From Platanthera guangdongensis (taxonomy: Eukaryota; Streptophyta; Magnoliopsida; Asparagales; Orchidaceae), in the NCBI GenBank assembly GCA_039583875.1, contig CM077165.1:69924757-69988756 (forward strand): 64,000 nucleotides of DNA, read 5' to 3'. Made by a program: the position numbers and the translations under genes. This document shows, one piece after another, positions 43,890-54,808 of this stretch (the first letter of the stretch is position 1; each line of letters begins with the position of its first letter). The notes under the pieces were generated by a model that saw only the letters and a list, made by a program, of their open reading frames with translations, ran no database searches and was not told the DNA's origin.

Positions 43890-46010
43890 TGTAACACCCC
43901 AAATCCAAATTTTGGGTGACATGGCCTGGGACACGGGTGTGTCCCAGGGCATGTCGTGCTCGGGTTGAGTGACCTATCGATTGATCGACGAGAAGCACTC
44001 GAGAAGACGGAACACACATGGCGACACGAGCGTGTCAGGTGGCGTGTCCTCCTCGGGGTCGTCGAACGCCACTCGACAAATACATGGCACGGTGTGTCTG
44101 CAGCCGTGTAAGGGGTACACAGCCGGGGACACGGGCGTGTCACTGGTCGTATCATTCTCGGGATCAGCCAGGAATGCGTGTACTGGGGTACATTGGTGTT
44201 TCTTGGGGTAAACGGCCTGTGACACGGGCGTGTCCCATGGTCGTGTCCCGCTCGAGTGAGTTGATGTTGTGTTGTTTGTGGTACACGGCTTCTAGGCATG
44301 AGCATGTCGGCCATGACACGGGCGTGTAGGATATGACACGGGCGTGTCACACAGCCGTGTACTGTTTGGATTTGAGCCGGTTGTGTGTCGCTTAAGGGAC
44401 ACGGCCTGTGACACGGGCGTGTCACAGAGCATGTCAGGCCGTGTTTAGCATTTTTCTAGGCAAATCAAGGCCGTTCGTTTTCCTTCTCTTGGACCCAACG
44501 GTCTAGGCCCCTTCCCTGTGGTTAAATAGCCGAGAATGAGGGGAAAGCTCATTCATGAGCCATTTCTTCTACTTCTCAAAGAGAGAGAGAGAAAGGGAAG
44601 GAGGAAAAGAAGGAGAAAGTCGGCTGCTGGAGGAGCTGCGGAGTGCGGAATTAAGATCCGAGTTTGGATTCGTGAAGGCAAGGTCGTGGCGGTGGTTTCC
44701 ATCCTGCTAGTTCATGGGTCCAAAGCGATCTTCAATGGTAACGATCTCCTTCTTAGACATCAAAGTCCTTTCTTTATGCATATGCATGGAATCCTCCACC
44801 AAGAGTTGGAAAGCGGAAGCGATTCCAAGTTGGGTAAGCATCTAGAGCCGGAAGTGTGTAGTATGGCATAGGCATGCTGTGTGAAGCCACCCGGACCATT
44901 AGTCTGGATTGGTGATGATCATGTGTGAACCGAAGAAGACTCCGTGTAATTGATGGATGTGTATGTTTGTGATCATAAGCTCTTGTGTATGAATGCTGAT
45001 CTTCGGTGCTTTGCGTAAGCTCCTTGTGGTGTGAGCGTTGTGCGCGCTAATTGCTCTGGGAGAGTGAAAAGCTGTGGCTAGTCAGGAGGGAAGGCCGACC
45101 CACGTCTAGTTGTGCGCTACTGACGGTTTGAGCACGGGAAAGGCTGACCTGCCCTGGTTGTTTTGGGAGGTCGATTGGTGGCAATATTTAGGAGGATGCA
45201 AGGTAGACCCTACTTGCTACACCACAGTGGTGGGTCGATTTGGTAATGCTCATGTTTGCCGTGAGGTTATCACCTCTGAGTGGTTTGGGCGGAATGCACC
45301 CATTCTGCGGGTTAGGGTGATTAGGACCAGCCATCCAACAAGTTAATAATTCTCTGATCGGTGGTGTTACCATGGAGTCTGGTACATTGTAAGGTGCCCT
45401 GAGTGCACAGTGCGCCTGGTTGAGACTGGATTTTGTGATATTATTGTGCCTGTGAACACTTGTTTGTGATTGGTAGCTATTATGTTTGGCAATGCATACA
45501 GGGAAGGAACCACTGCCCCGGGTAATGGGTAGGGTCGTTATAATTGGTTAGCTAATGCTTACTGTTGCTTTGTTTACCGCTCTTGGGGTGTATGTTTATT
45601 TGTAGGTGCTGGTGGATTGAATTGAATTGAGCAGAATAAAGGCTTGTTGTGTAAAGGCCCTTGAAGGCCGTGCGAAGAATGCTTGGATTTCATGTGTGGA
45701 CGGCCTGCGTGCCGATGTATGAAACTGCATAATTGTCAAGAGTAACTTGTAAGGCCTAAGGCCATGAGAGTATGTGTGTGTTGTATACATTCCTTGTTAT
45801 ATATATAAATGTGGAGTTTATATATTTAGTGGACATCCGCTGTGATGAGTTCTTATAATATAAAATGTTGCGCTAGAATGCTATGAGTTAGGAGACGAGT
45901 AGAATGAGATTTGATATTCACACGTAATTTCGTCATTTGTCTGTGAAACATGGCATGGGGCCCAGGCCGGACCCACCGTTATATTCCATGGGACGAGTGG
46001 AGGCATTACA
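43890..46010 (+). repeat. G left LTR (2121 bp)
   Basis: TGTAACACCCCAAATCC...GGAGGCATTACA. The promoter part has the ACACGGGCGTGT array (43925-44440) and a TATA-like TTAAATAGCC (44522-44531). The 111-codon ORF at 44536-44871 lies just after it and is not a known protein. The PBS follows directly. Confidence 0.88.
43925..44440 (+). repeat. GACACGGGCGTGTC palindrome array (left LTR of G)
   Basis: About 14 copies or half-copies of GACACGGGCGTGTC and ACGGCCGTGT variants, ending about 80 bp before the TATA-like box. The right LTR has the matching array at 59580-60110. Confidence 0.92.
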
Positions 46011-46013
46011 AAG

Positions 46014-46031
46014 TGGTATCAGTGCCATGAT
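46014..46031 (+). promoter_or_regulatory. Primer binding site of G
   Basis: TGGTATCAGTGCCATGAT, three bases after the LTR. Close to the tRNA-Met type, with T for A at position 10. Confidence 0.8.
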
Positions 46032-46339
46032 TGAGATTTATAGGAGGGAGAACATAATTGAACTCAAGAATGTCCACTAGGAATGTTATACATGCATGTG
46101 AGGAGCGTGAATGTGAAGTCAATGTATATTTTCCATTATGAAATGGATGATTAATGTTGTTTTGTATATTGATAAGTGACGAGGAGTGGTGTTGGGCAGT
46201 CTGAGCCCCAGCATTCGGATAAGAGTGAGCACTAGCTGAAGCGCCTACACCTCCCTCGACGGAGACTATACGTGTGGTCACTGAGATGGTGCTCGTAGTG
46301 TTATAGGCACAGCCTACTGGGCAGGCAAGGCCTGCAGGG

Positions 46340-47042
46340 GTGCCAGTACGGCCTGGTGCAAGGCAAGAGCGCACTGAAGTTGGGGAGGGTGAGCAAGCAG
46401 CGGATGAGCAGTTGAAAAGGTTTATGGAATTTCATCCACCTACGTTTGGTGGGGCGACTTCCCCAACGCAGGCAGAAGATTGGCTTACAAGGGTGAAAAG
46501 AATCTTTGTAGCAATCCGGACTGCGAAGGCATAGAAGGTGACTTTAGCCACATTTTTGTTGGAAGGCGATGCAAGGCTTTGGTGGGATGAAGTGGAAGTG
46601 CATCACTTGGCAGGGCAAGGATTGGAAGAAATATCGATCGAAGAATTCTCATAGTTATTTTTGGCCAAGTATGTGCCAAAGTCGCAGCAGATTGTCATGG
46701 AGAATGAGTTTCTATGTCTGGTGTAGGGTGAGAGTGATATTGATACTTACCTGCATGAGTTTACCAGACTGGGGCACTATGCGGGGTCTACCTTCGCTGA
46801 GGAAGCGCGAAAGACGAATCGCTTTTACGAGGGCCAGCCTGATGAGTTGAGATTGGCACTCCCGAGTTCGGTGAACCAAGGCTTCCAAGCATTGGTAGAT
46901 ACAGCCTGTACACTGCAAAAGGATTTGAAACGGGTGAACGATAAGAAGAGCCTGGCGGTGGAAAAGCTGGAATTCAAAGTACCGCAGTCGGAGCAATCAG
47001 AGTTCAGGAAACGAGCTAAGAAAAGGTTCACACCTGCCAAAC
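46340..47042 (+). pseudogene. G gag, capsid part, three amber stops
   Basis: ATG at 46340. One frame gives FMEFHPPTFGG, QAEDWLTRVKRIF, LLEGDARLWWDE, IVMENEFLCLV and DTYLHEFTRLGHYA, the retrotrans_gag capsid of Ty3/Gypsy elements. Stops TAG at 46532-46534, 46652-46654 and 46724-46726; at least two sit where Gln is likely. Athila-2 is inserted at 47042 with the duplication caaac. Confidence 0.85.
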
Positions 47043-47654
47043 TGATGACTAGTTTTAGTCATCCTTTTTAGGGGTAATTTAGTTTTCAAAATGCCTAATT
47101 TTATTTATATTTTATGTTTGTTATTTCATGTTTTAATGTTTCTTTAAAATATTTTAATTCCTAGTGTTATTAGAGTTTTGATATAAAATTCTATATAGTC
47201 TTACTATATGTGTTATGTTATTATATATTATGTTATGTTATGATACGTTTTAATTTTAAGGTTGTAATGTTTTTATTATTGTGTTTAAAAATCTTGTTTT
47301 AACTTTAACTTTGTTATGTTATGTTTTTAAATCTATATAGTATTGTGTTATGTTATGTTATATTTTAACTTTGTTATGACTAATCCATGTTTTGTTTTGT
47401 TTTGTTTTATTTATAGGTTCAAAGACTACATGGTGCAGCCCACATCCATAAAGCCTACATGATGCAGCCCCTTCATTGGAGCAGCCCGAATTTTGAAGAT
47501 TGGTGCAGCCCGGCCACCCATCTCCAACAAACATGCAGCCCAAAGCAGCCCCATGCAGCCCCTCCCTCAAGAGCAGCCCACCTAGCCTCTACCCGAGCCC
47601 CCCATGCAGCCAAAGCAGCCTACCCGAGCCCCCTAAGCAGCCCATTTAAGCCCA

Positions 47655-48067
47655 CATGGCCGGCCACCCCCCTCTCTTTCCTTTATTTCTCTTGCCACCT
47701 TTCAATCCATGCATGCATCATAATATTCTCTCTCCCTCCTCATTGATTTCTCTATCATTCAATACTATATTCATGCATTCCTCCATCACATGGCCGGCCA
47801 CCTTTTAATCACATTCATGCATGTTTTCTCTCTCTCTCCCTTCCATTTATTGCATGCATGCACTCATGCTTGGCCGGCCCCTCTCCTCTCTCCCCCCTTT
47901 TATTATTTTCTCCTCCATTTATTCCTCATGCATCCCCCACTCATCCTTTCTCTCTTATTAATTTCTCTATCCATGCACCTTGCCACCAATACATTGAACC
48001 CACCTCCTCTTTCTTCCCCCAAATTAAATAATGTGCATGCATCTTCTCCATCCTACATGGCCGGCCA
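47655..48067 (+). repeat. TGGCCGGCCA and ATGCATGCA palindromes
   Basis: Four TGGCCGGCC(A) copies near 47657, 47791, 47870 and 48058, mixed with TGCATGCATG runs, 50-460 bp before the TATA box. The same set is in the right LTR. Confidence 0.88.
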
Positions 48068-48118
48068 CCCCCCTTGCCCCCTCTTCTTCTTTCCATTCTA
48101 GAATCTTCCCTCCTCATT

Positions 48119-48127
48119 TATAAAAGG
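48119..48127 (+). promoter_or_regulatory. TATA box of Athila-2
   Basis: TATAAAAGG. The right LTR keeps the same core at about 57905, with a T-to-C change two bases before it. Confidence 0.75.
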
Positions 48128-49044
48128 CACCATGGTCTCATGCTTTGTGAGAGTTGGATTTTGGAGAGCAAGTGAAGTTCTAGTTCAAGAGAGTGCTTTC
48201 TTTTTGCTTACATGTTGTTAGTGTAATCCTTTCTTTTCAATTAGTGCAAGTTTTCCTTATAGCCTAATCTAGTCTTTTTAATATTTTGTACACTCTTTTT
48301 ATTTGCAAGTAATGAAATTCTCTTCTATTTGTTTCGTTGTTTCTTTTTGCAATATGCGTAGCTAATCTTCTTTTAGCATTTGATCATGAGGATCCATGAT
48401 TTGAAATGAGAATTATTTTTATTTCATAGTTTTATTTTTGCGTAATTCTACTCGGTCCTTCTTTGATTTAATTTGCGTCGACTCCGTATTTCCGGTATAC
48501 GGTAGTAGGCTTATGATCTCATATTCGAGTAGCCGAGAGGCTCGTGGATGTGAAAGATCACTCAAAGAAGGAAGGAGTTGAACGCAACCCTAGAGATAGG
48601 ACGACGTAAATCCTCCGGATTGGAGTCAAATCCAATAGTGCGGATCACCTCGATAATGCAACTTTAGGCTTTTTCGGTTTGTAAAGAGATTTCGATCGAA
48701 AAGTCTATAAGTTAGGAGACTTAATGCTCTAGCGAGATTTTGTCTTATTTTCGGATCCGTCACGGCCAAGTTGGATTTGCAAATTTAAAACTATGCCTTT
48801 TATTTTCTCATTTCATTTCATGGTGAATCAATGATCGAATGCTAGCCTTTTTTTATATAAGTTTTCGTCTCGAATTTATCGTTCCTTTTGCTTCTTAAAA
48901 AATTCTCAAATCCCTTTAATCTTCCGGTAGGATAATAGTTAGAGCGCGAGTAGAAGTACTTGACAACCCCGTGTTTAAATACGACCTTGGTACTACAATT
49001 CGACAGGTACGCTTGCCTGTTCGGGTTTTGGCCCACCAAGTTTT

Positions 49045-49062
49045 TGGCGCCGTTGCCGGGGA
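49045..49062 (+). promoter_or_regulatory. Primer binding site of Athila-2
   Basis: TGGCGCCGTTGCCGGGGA, the tRNA-Asp-type site usual for Athila and Tat elements, seven bases after the LTR end. Confidence 0.95.
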
Positions 49063-49417
49063 GCTTTCTTCGTCAATATTTTGAAAACGCTTGCGCTATT
49101 ACTTCTCCAAAAAAAATCAAAAAAAATTATAATTTATATTTTTAAATTTTTTATAACCAACCCACCTCATTTTAATTTCTACCCCACCTAAAATCTCTCG
49201 AAAAGGGTAAGGGGCTTTAAGCGCCACCATTTTACCTAGTACCGGGCGAACCCTTCACCGGGTAGTCCTCGGGAAGTTCGAGAGCCAAGCCGTCTAAAAA
49301 AAAATCTTTTTTTCAAAAAAAAAAACAAAACTAAAAAAAAATTTTCCTTTCTTTTCCCTCTTTTTCTTTTTTTTCCAAGCTTTTATTCTCATCTTCCCTC
49401 GTTTTCTTCACTAGTGC
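49063..49417 (+). other. Athila-2 leader
   Basis: 355 bp of A/T- and pyrimidine-rich sequence before the gag ATG. It includes an imperfect repeat around ACCGGGCGAACCCTTCACCGGG (49240-49262). No ORF of note. Confidence 0.7.
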
Positions 49418-52400
49418 ATGACCCGAGCGAATCCGTCGCTACTTGTTGATTTGGACCCAGAAATCGAACGCTCCTTTCGGAGACAACTACGATTCGGGGC
49501 TTCCACTTCTCAAACAGCGGTTGAGGATTCCTTTGGGGATTGCAATTATTCTGAAATGGGAGATCCCAACCCAGGAATGGCTCAGCAAAGGACTATGTCC
49601 GATTATGCTCGACCCAACCTGGAGGGGACTGAAACAAGTATTGTTCGACCTGCCATTGTGAACAATAACTTCGAGCTTAAGCCTAGCATCATACAAATGG
49701 TGCAGCAATATGTCCAGTTCGACGGATTACAAGATGAAGATCTGAACTTACATATTGCTAATTTTCTTGAAATCTGTGACACCTTTAAAATTAATGGTGT
49801 CTCAGATGATGCTATAAGGCTAAGACTCTTCCCCTTCTCCTTAAGGACTAAAGCCAAACAGTGGTTGAGTTCTCTTCCAAGAGGCTCAATCACTACTTGG
49901 AACATTTTAATTGAAAAATTTCTTGCTAGATATTTCCCTCCCGCCAAAACTGCTAAGTTAAGAAATGATATCACTTCTTATTCTCAAATTGCTTCTGAGA
50001 CCCTCTATGACACTTGGGAGAGGTTCAAAGAACTTTTGAGAAGATGCCCACATCATGCTCTGCCTGTATGGTTGCAGGTTCAGACATTTTATAATGGGCT
50101 AAACCAAGAGACAAAGCAAATGATAGATGCCGCTTCCGCTGGTTCTTTAGACCGCAAAACTCCGGAAGCCGCTCTTGAGCTTATCGAGGACATGGCGATG
50201 AACACTTATCAGTGGAATTCGTCCAGGTCTCGCCCATCTAAACCTGCAGGTATCTATGAAGTGGATTCGGTTTCGCAACTGGCGCTACAAGTGGAAATGT
50301 TAAACAAGAAGATTTCGGAGATGACTGCTTCCTCCGCCGCTAAGGTATATGAAAATGTGAATGCTGCTGCTGCCGAGCAGGTGGATTATCTGGGGAACAT
50401 ACCCAGGCCTGCTCCAAATAATTCTGCAAACAATTTTTCTGCTTTTACGAATTTTTCTTCTCCGCCTGGTTTTTCTTCTTCTTCTAATTCTTATCAACCC
50501 GGATGGCGTAATCATCCAAATTTCTCGTGGAGTAATAACGCTAACGCCATACGCCCACCGCACGATTTTACACCACCACCACCTCCGCAACAAAATTTTC
50601 AAAAACCTTCCCCTTTGGAAGAGATCCTCGCTAAATATATAAGCTCGAACGATTCCACTATTAGAAGTTTAACAGGATCAATGAAAAACTTAGAAAATCA
50701 AGTCGGCCAACTCGCTAAGGCCTTTTCCGAGAGACCACCTGGAACTCTTCCCTCGAACACTGAGCCTAACCCAAGGGAACACGCAAATGCGATTTCCCTT
50801 CGGAGCGGTAAAGTTGTTAACGAGCCCACCACAAGGGAAGAGCCAAAGGTGATTGTCCCTCCTGTTGTGGAAGAAATTACCCCTACGGAAAATGATAAAA
50901 CAAATTTTGACAATGACAAATCTACTTTAGATAAAGAAAAAGATATTTCTATTTTTTCTAATGATGACGTTCAAAATGATGCTCCGCTTATCATAAAGGA
51001 ATTTCCGCCACCACCTTATCCGGCCCGACTTAGGCAAGAAAAATTAGATAATCAATATCAACGCTTTCTTGAAATATTTAAACAAATTCATATTAATTTA
51101 CCATTTCATGAAGCGATTAGTCAAATGCCTAAGTACGCCAAATATCTCAAAGATTTATTAACGAACAAAACGAAATTAGAAAATTTATCGCATGTAACGT
51201 TAAATGAAGAATGCTCGGCGGTCGTTAAAAACTCTAATCTACCTAAAAAGATAAACGATCCGGGTAGTTTTTCAATTCCTTGCGTCTTTGGTGATTTATT
51301 CGTTAAACATGCGTTAGCGGATCTAGGAGCGAGCATCAACTTAATGCCTTTTTCTTTATTTAAAAAGCTAGGTTTGGGCACTCTAAACACTACGCGCATG
51401 AGTATTCAGTTAGCCGATCGTTCGATTAAGTATCCGCTAGGTATCGTTGAGGACGTGCTAGTAAAGGTCGACAAATTCATCTTCCCGGTGGATTTTGTCA
51501 TTCTTGATATTGAAGAGGACGTCGAGGTCCCTCTTATCCTTGGACGACCATTTCTAGCCACCTCTCGAGCGGTTATAGACGTTAGTAACGGGAAGTTGTT
51601 TTTACGTGTGGGAGATGATGAGGTCACATTTTCAATTAATCAATCAATGAAAAATTCCTTACAAAATGATGACTCATGCTTCTTTATTGATGTTTTAAAT
51701 GAAGATTCTTCCCTTTCCCTTTCCAACATCTCTTCAAATGAATTTTCCTCTTCTTTTTCTGAAATTTCTTCACATGATTTTGAAAACACGATTATGTCCG
51801 CAAAAATAAATTTTGAAAATGATTCTGTCTTTGGTAGAAGTAAGTATGAAAGTCTTGTTTTTGAAAAAGATAAGAATTTGAAAAACTCTTATAATGAGCC
51901 ACCCCATCTGGATTTAAAACCACTCCCTGATCATCTAAAATATGCCTTTCTTGAAAAAAATTCTAAGTTGCCCGTTATAATCTCGGCCTATTTATCTCAA
52001 TCCGAAAACGATCAGTTGATCGAAGTACTACAAAAGCATCGCCGAGCTATAGCGTGGCAAATCTGTGATATTCCTGGCATAAGCCCCTCCTTCTGCACAC
52101 ACAAAATATTTTTTGACAATAATCCTAAGGGTGTAGTTCAACCACAACGTCGTCTTAATCCAAATATGAAAGAGGTTGTGAAGGAAGAGGTGCTTAAGTT
52201 ATTAGATGCGGGGATAATTTATCCGATTTCCGATAGTCAGTGGGTGAGTCCGGTACAGGTTGTTCCTAAGAAGGGAGGGATTACGGTAGTACCAAATGAA
52301 AATAACGACTTAATTCCAACTAGGACGATAACGGGATGGAGGATGTGCATCGATTACCGTAAGCTAAACGATGCCACTCGAAAAGATCACTTCCCCCTCC

Positions 52401-54808
52401 CCTTTATCGATCAAATTCTAGAACGGTTGTCCGGGCACAATTTTTATTGCTTCCTCGATGGTCTCTCGGGATACTTTCAAATCCCTATCGCACCCGAGGA
52501 CCAAGAGAAGACGACATTCACCTGCCCTTTCGGAACTTTTGCTTATCGTAGAATGCCTTTCGGACTATGCAACGCACCCGCCACCTTTCAGCGGTGTATG
52601 CTTGCCATTTTTGATAAATATGTAGAGAATATTATGGAAATCTTTATGGACGATTTTTCTGTTTTTGGCGACTCCTTTAATTTATGTTTAGAAAATTTGG
52701 AAAAAGTTTTACAACGCTGCGAAGAAACGAATCTAGTTTTAAATTGGGAGAAGTGCCACTTTATGGTACGTGAAGGTTTAGTACTTGGCCACAACATTTC
52801 CGCTAGGGGAATTGAAGTGGACAAGGCAAAAATCGAAGTAATTGAAAAGTTACCGCCGCCTACAAATATTAAAGCAATTAGAAGTTTTTTAGGGCATGCG
52901 GGTTTTTATCGACGATTCATTAAAAACTTTTCAAAAATTACTAAGCCTCTCACCCACCTTCTCGAAAAAGACACTCCTTTCGTTTTTGATGAATCATGTC
53001 TCGCGGCATTTGAATTAATTAAATCTAAACTTATAAATGCCCCTATTTTGATCGCCCCAGTTTGGGATTTACCTTTCGAAATCATGTGTGATGCGAGTAA
53101 TCATGCGGTAGGTGCGGTTTTAGGTCAACGAATCGCTAAGAACTTTCATCCGATTTTCTACGCTAGTAAAACTCTCACGTCTGCGCAAGAAAACTACACC
53201 ACGACGGAGAAAGAGCTCTTAGCGGTTATTTTTGCTTTTGATAAATTCCGACCGTATGTTACTCTTTCTAAGGTTATTGTTTTCACGGATCATTCCGCTC
53301 TGAAGTACCTCCTTTCTAAACCGGATGCCAAGCCGCGTCTTATCCGTTGGATCCTCTTACTTCAAGAATTCGACTTGGAGATTCGGGATAAGAAAGGAGC
53401 GGAAAACTTAGCAGCTGATCATCTCTCTCGTCTTGAAAATCCAAATCTAGATCTTTTAAATGAAACTTTTATTAATGATTCTTTTCCGAATGAGCGTCTT
53501 TTTACTATTTCTTCATCTCCTACCCCCTGGTTTGCCGATCTGGCCAATTATCTTGTGGCCCGGGTCCTCCCAAAAGAATACTCCACTCACCAAAAGAAGA
53601 AATTCTTTTCGGAGTTGAAGTATTATTTTTGGGAAGACCCATTTCTATTTCGCATTTGTGCGGACCAGGTGGTTAGGAGATGTGTTTCACGGGAAGAGGG
53701 TCACCTAATTTTAAAACATGTTCATGAAGGTCCGACTGGCGGGCACTATCAAGCTAACCGCACCGCACACAAAGTACTTAGTGCTGGCTTCTATTGGCCA
53801 AGCATATTTAAAGATGCACAAATCTTTGTGGGCGGGTGCGATCGATGCCAGCGGACTGGAAATCTCTCAAATAAACATGAAATGGAACAAAACTACTTTC
53901 TCGAATGCGAAGTTTTTGATCTATGGGGCATAGACTTTGTCGGCCCATTTCCCTCCAGCTTAGGAAATAAATATATTCTAGTCGCAGTCGATTATGTTTC
54001 TAGGTGGGCCGAGGCCCAAGCTCTACCAAATAATGATGCTCGCGTTGTTGTCAAATTTTTAAAAAAATTATTTTCTCACTTTGGTTTTCCTCGAGCGATC
54101 GTTAGTGATAGGGGAAGTCATTTTTGCAACGCTCAACTCACTAAGGCTTTAGCCAAATATGGCGTTACGCATAAATTATCCACCGCTTATCACCCCCAAA
54201 CCAACGGTCAGGTCGAGGTAGTCAATCGCGAACTTAAACGAATTTTGGAGAAAAACGTTTCTACTTCTCGTAAGGATTGGTCTTTAAAATTGGACGATGC
54301 TCTGTGGGCCTATCGGACAGCGTACAAGACCGCCATCGGTTGTACTCCTTTCCGATTAGTCTATGGAAAATCGTGTCATCTTCCGGTAGAAGTAGAACAC
54401 CGTGCGTACTGGGCGTTAAAGTTTTTTAATTTCGATCCGCACTCGGTCGGCGAGCATAGAAAAAACCAACTAAATGAGCTTGACGAGTGGCGAGCGTACG
54501 CATACGAAAATAATAAAATTTACAAAGAACGCACGAAATTGTATCACGATAAGAACCTGCGCCACCCTAAAACTTTTAAACCAGGCGATCAAGTTCTTCT
54601 TTTTAATTCGCGTTTACGTCTCTTCCCGGGAAAGCTCAAATCTAGATGGTCCGGACCGTTCACGGTCAAGGATGTTTTTCCTTACGGCACTGTGCTACTT
54701 TCACACCCCGATAAGGGGGACTTTAAAGTTAATGGTCATAGACTTAAACTCTATTTCTCTAATGATTCTGTGACTCCTGCCAAGGAGAATCTTCTGTTTG
54801 ATTCTTAG
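49418..54808 (+). CDS. Athila-2 gag-pol polyprotein, intact
   Basis: An uninterrupted 1796-residue frame. It supplies virus-like particle protein and the enzymes that copy and insert the element. Gag capsid is about residues 90-235; there is no zinc knuckle, and the GWRNHPNFSW segment (about 360) is usual for Athila. Protease has DLGAS with Asp635. RT runs about 890-1110, with FMDD (Asp1078 and Asp1079). RNase H has Asp1225 in CDAS and EKELLAV near 1265. Integrase has an HHCC finger (Cys1474, Cys1477) and a core with Asp1506, Asp1564 and Glu1600, exact DD35E spacing. The chosen ATG is the first in frame; another at residue 47 (MGDPNPG) is possible. Confidence 0.96.
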   Translation: MTRANPSLLVDLDPEIERSFRRQLRFGASTSQTAVEDSFGDCNYSEMGDPNPGMAQQRTMSDYARPNLEGTETSIVRPAIVNNNFELKPSIIQMVQQYVQFDGLQDEDLNLHIANFLEICDTFKINGVSDDAIRLRLFPFSLRTKAKQWLSSLPRGSITTWNILIEKFLARYFPPAKTAKLRNDITSYSQIASETLYDTWERFKELLRRCPHHALPVWLQVQTFYNGLNQETKQMIDAASAGSLDRKTPEAALELIEDMAMNTYQWNSSRSRPSKPAGIYEVDSVSQLALQVEMLNKKISEMTASSAAKVYENVNAAAAEQVDYLGNIPRPAPNNSANNFSAFTNFSSPPGFSSSSNSYQPGWRNHPNFSWSNNANAIRPPHDFTPPPPPQQNFQKPSPLEEILAKYISSNDSTIRSLTGSMKNLENQVGQLAKAFSERPPGTLPSNTEPNPREHANAISLRSGKVVNEPTTREEPKVIVPPVVEEITPTENDKTNFDNDKSTLDKEKDISIFSNDDVQNDAPLIIKEFPPPPYPARLRQEKLDNQYQRFLEIFKQIHINLPFHEAISQMPKYAKYLKDLLTNKTKLENLSHVTLNEECSAVVKNSNLPKKINDPGSFSIPCVFGDLFVKHALADLGASINLMPFSLFKKLGLGTLNTTRMSIQLADRSIKYPLGIVEDVLVKVDKFIFPVDFVILDIEEDVEVPLILGRPFLATSRAVIDVSNGKLFLRVGDDEVTFSINQSMKNSLQNDDSCFFIDVLNEDSSLSLSNISSNEFSSSFSEISSHDFENTIMSAKINFENDSVFGRSKYESLVFEKDKNLKNSYNEPPHLDLKPLPDHLKYAFLEKNSKLPVIISAYLSQSENDQLIEVLQKHRRAIAWQICDIPGISPSFCTHKIFFDNNPKGVVQPQRRLNPNMKEVVKEEVLKLLDAGIIYPISDSQWVSPVQVVPKKGGITVVPNENNDLIPTRTITGWRMCIDYRKLNDATRKDHFPLPFIDQILERLSGHNFYCFLDGLSGYFQIPIAPEDQEKTTFTCPFGTFAYRRMPFGLCNAPATFQRCMLAIFDKYVENIMEIFMDDFSVFGDSFNLCLENLEKVLQRCEETNLVLNWEKCHFMVREGLVLGHNISARGIEVDKAKIEVIEKLPPPTNIKAIRSFLGHAGFYRRFIKNFSKITKPLTHLLEKDTPFVFDESCLAAFELIKSKLINAPILIAPVWDLPFEIMCDASNHAVGAVLGQRIAKNFHPIFYASKTLTSAQENYTTTEKELLAVIFAFDKFRPYVTLSKVIVFTDHSALKYLLSKPDAKPRLIRWILLLQEFDLEIRDKKGAENLAADHLSRLENPNLDLLNETFINDSFPNERLFTISSSPTPWFADLANYLVARVLPKEYSTHQKKKFFSELKYYFWEDPFLFRICADQVVRRCVSREEGHLILKHVHEGPTGGHYQANRTAHKVLSAGFYWPSIFKDAQIFVGGCDRCQRTGNLSNKHEMEQNYFLECEVFDLWGIDFVGPFPSSLGNKYILVAVDYVSRWAEAQALPNNDARVVVKFLKKLFSHFGFPRAIVSDRGSHFCNAQLTKALAKYGVTHKLSTAYHPQTNGQVEVVNRELKRILEKNVSTSRKDWSLKLDDALWAYRTAYKTAIGCTPFRLVYGKSCHLPVEVEHRAYWALKFFNFDPHSVGEHRKNQLNELDEWRAYAYENNKIYKERTKLYHDKNLRHPKTFKPGDQVLLFNSRLRLFPGKLKSRWSGPFTVKDVFPYGTVLLSHPDKGDFKVNGHRLKLYFSNDSVTPAKENLLFDS

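Larger units (their letters stand above)
47043..49038 (+). repeat. Athila-2 left LTR (1996 bp)
   Basis: TGATGACTAGTTTTAG...TTGGCCCACCA. The promoter part has about a dozen GCAGCCC repeats (47430-47650) and four TGGCCGGCC(A) palindromes (47655-48067), then TATAAAAGG (48119-48127). The TAGCCGAGAGG block is at 48531-48605. Confidence 0.95.

Noticed and set aside
44536..44871. 111-codon ORF after the TATA-like box of LTR G
   Set aside because: The related sequence in the right LTR (60190-60400) does not keep the frame, so it is probably leader RNA.
47459..47746. 95-codon ORF with HAAPPSRAAHLAS repeats
   Set aside because: It translates the GCAGCCC repeats of the Athila-2 LTR, and the other LTR copy differs by a 51-bp indel.
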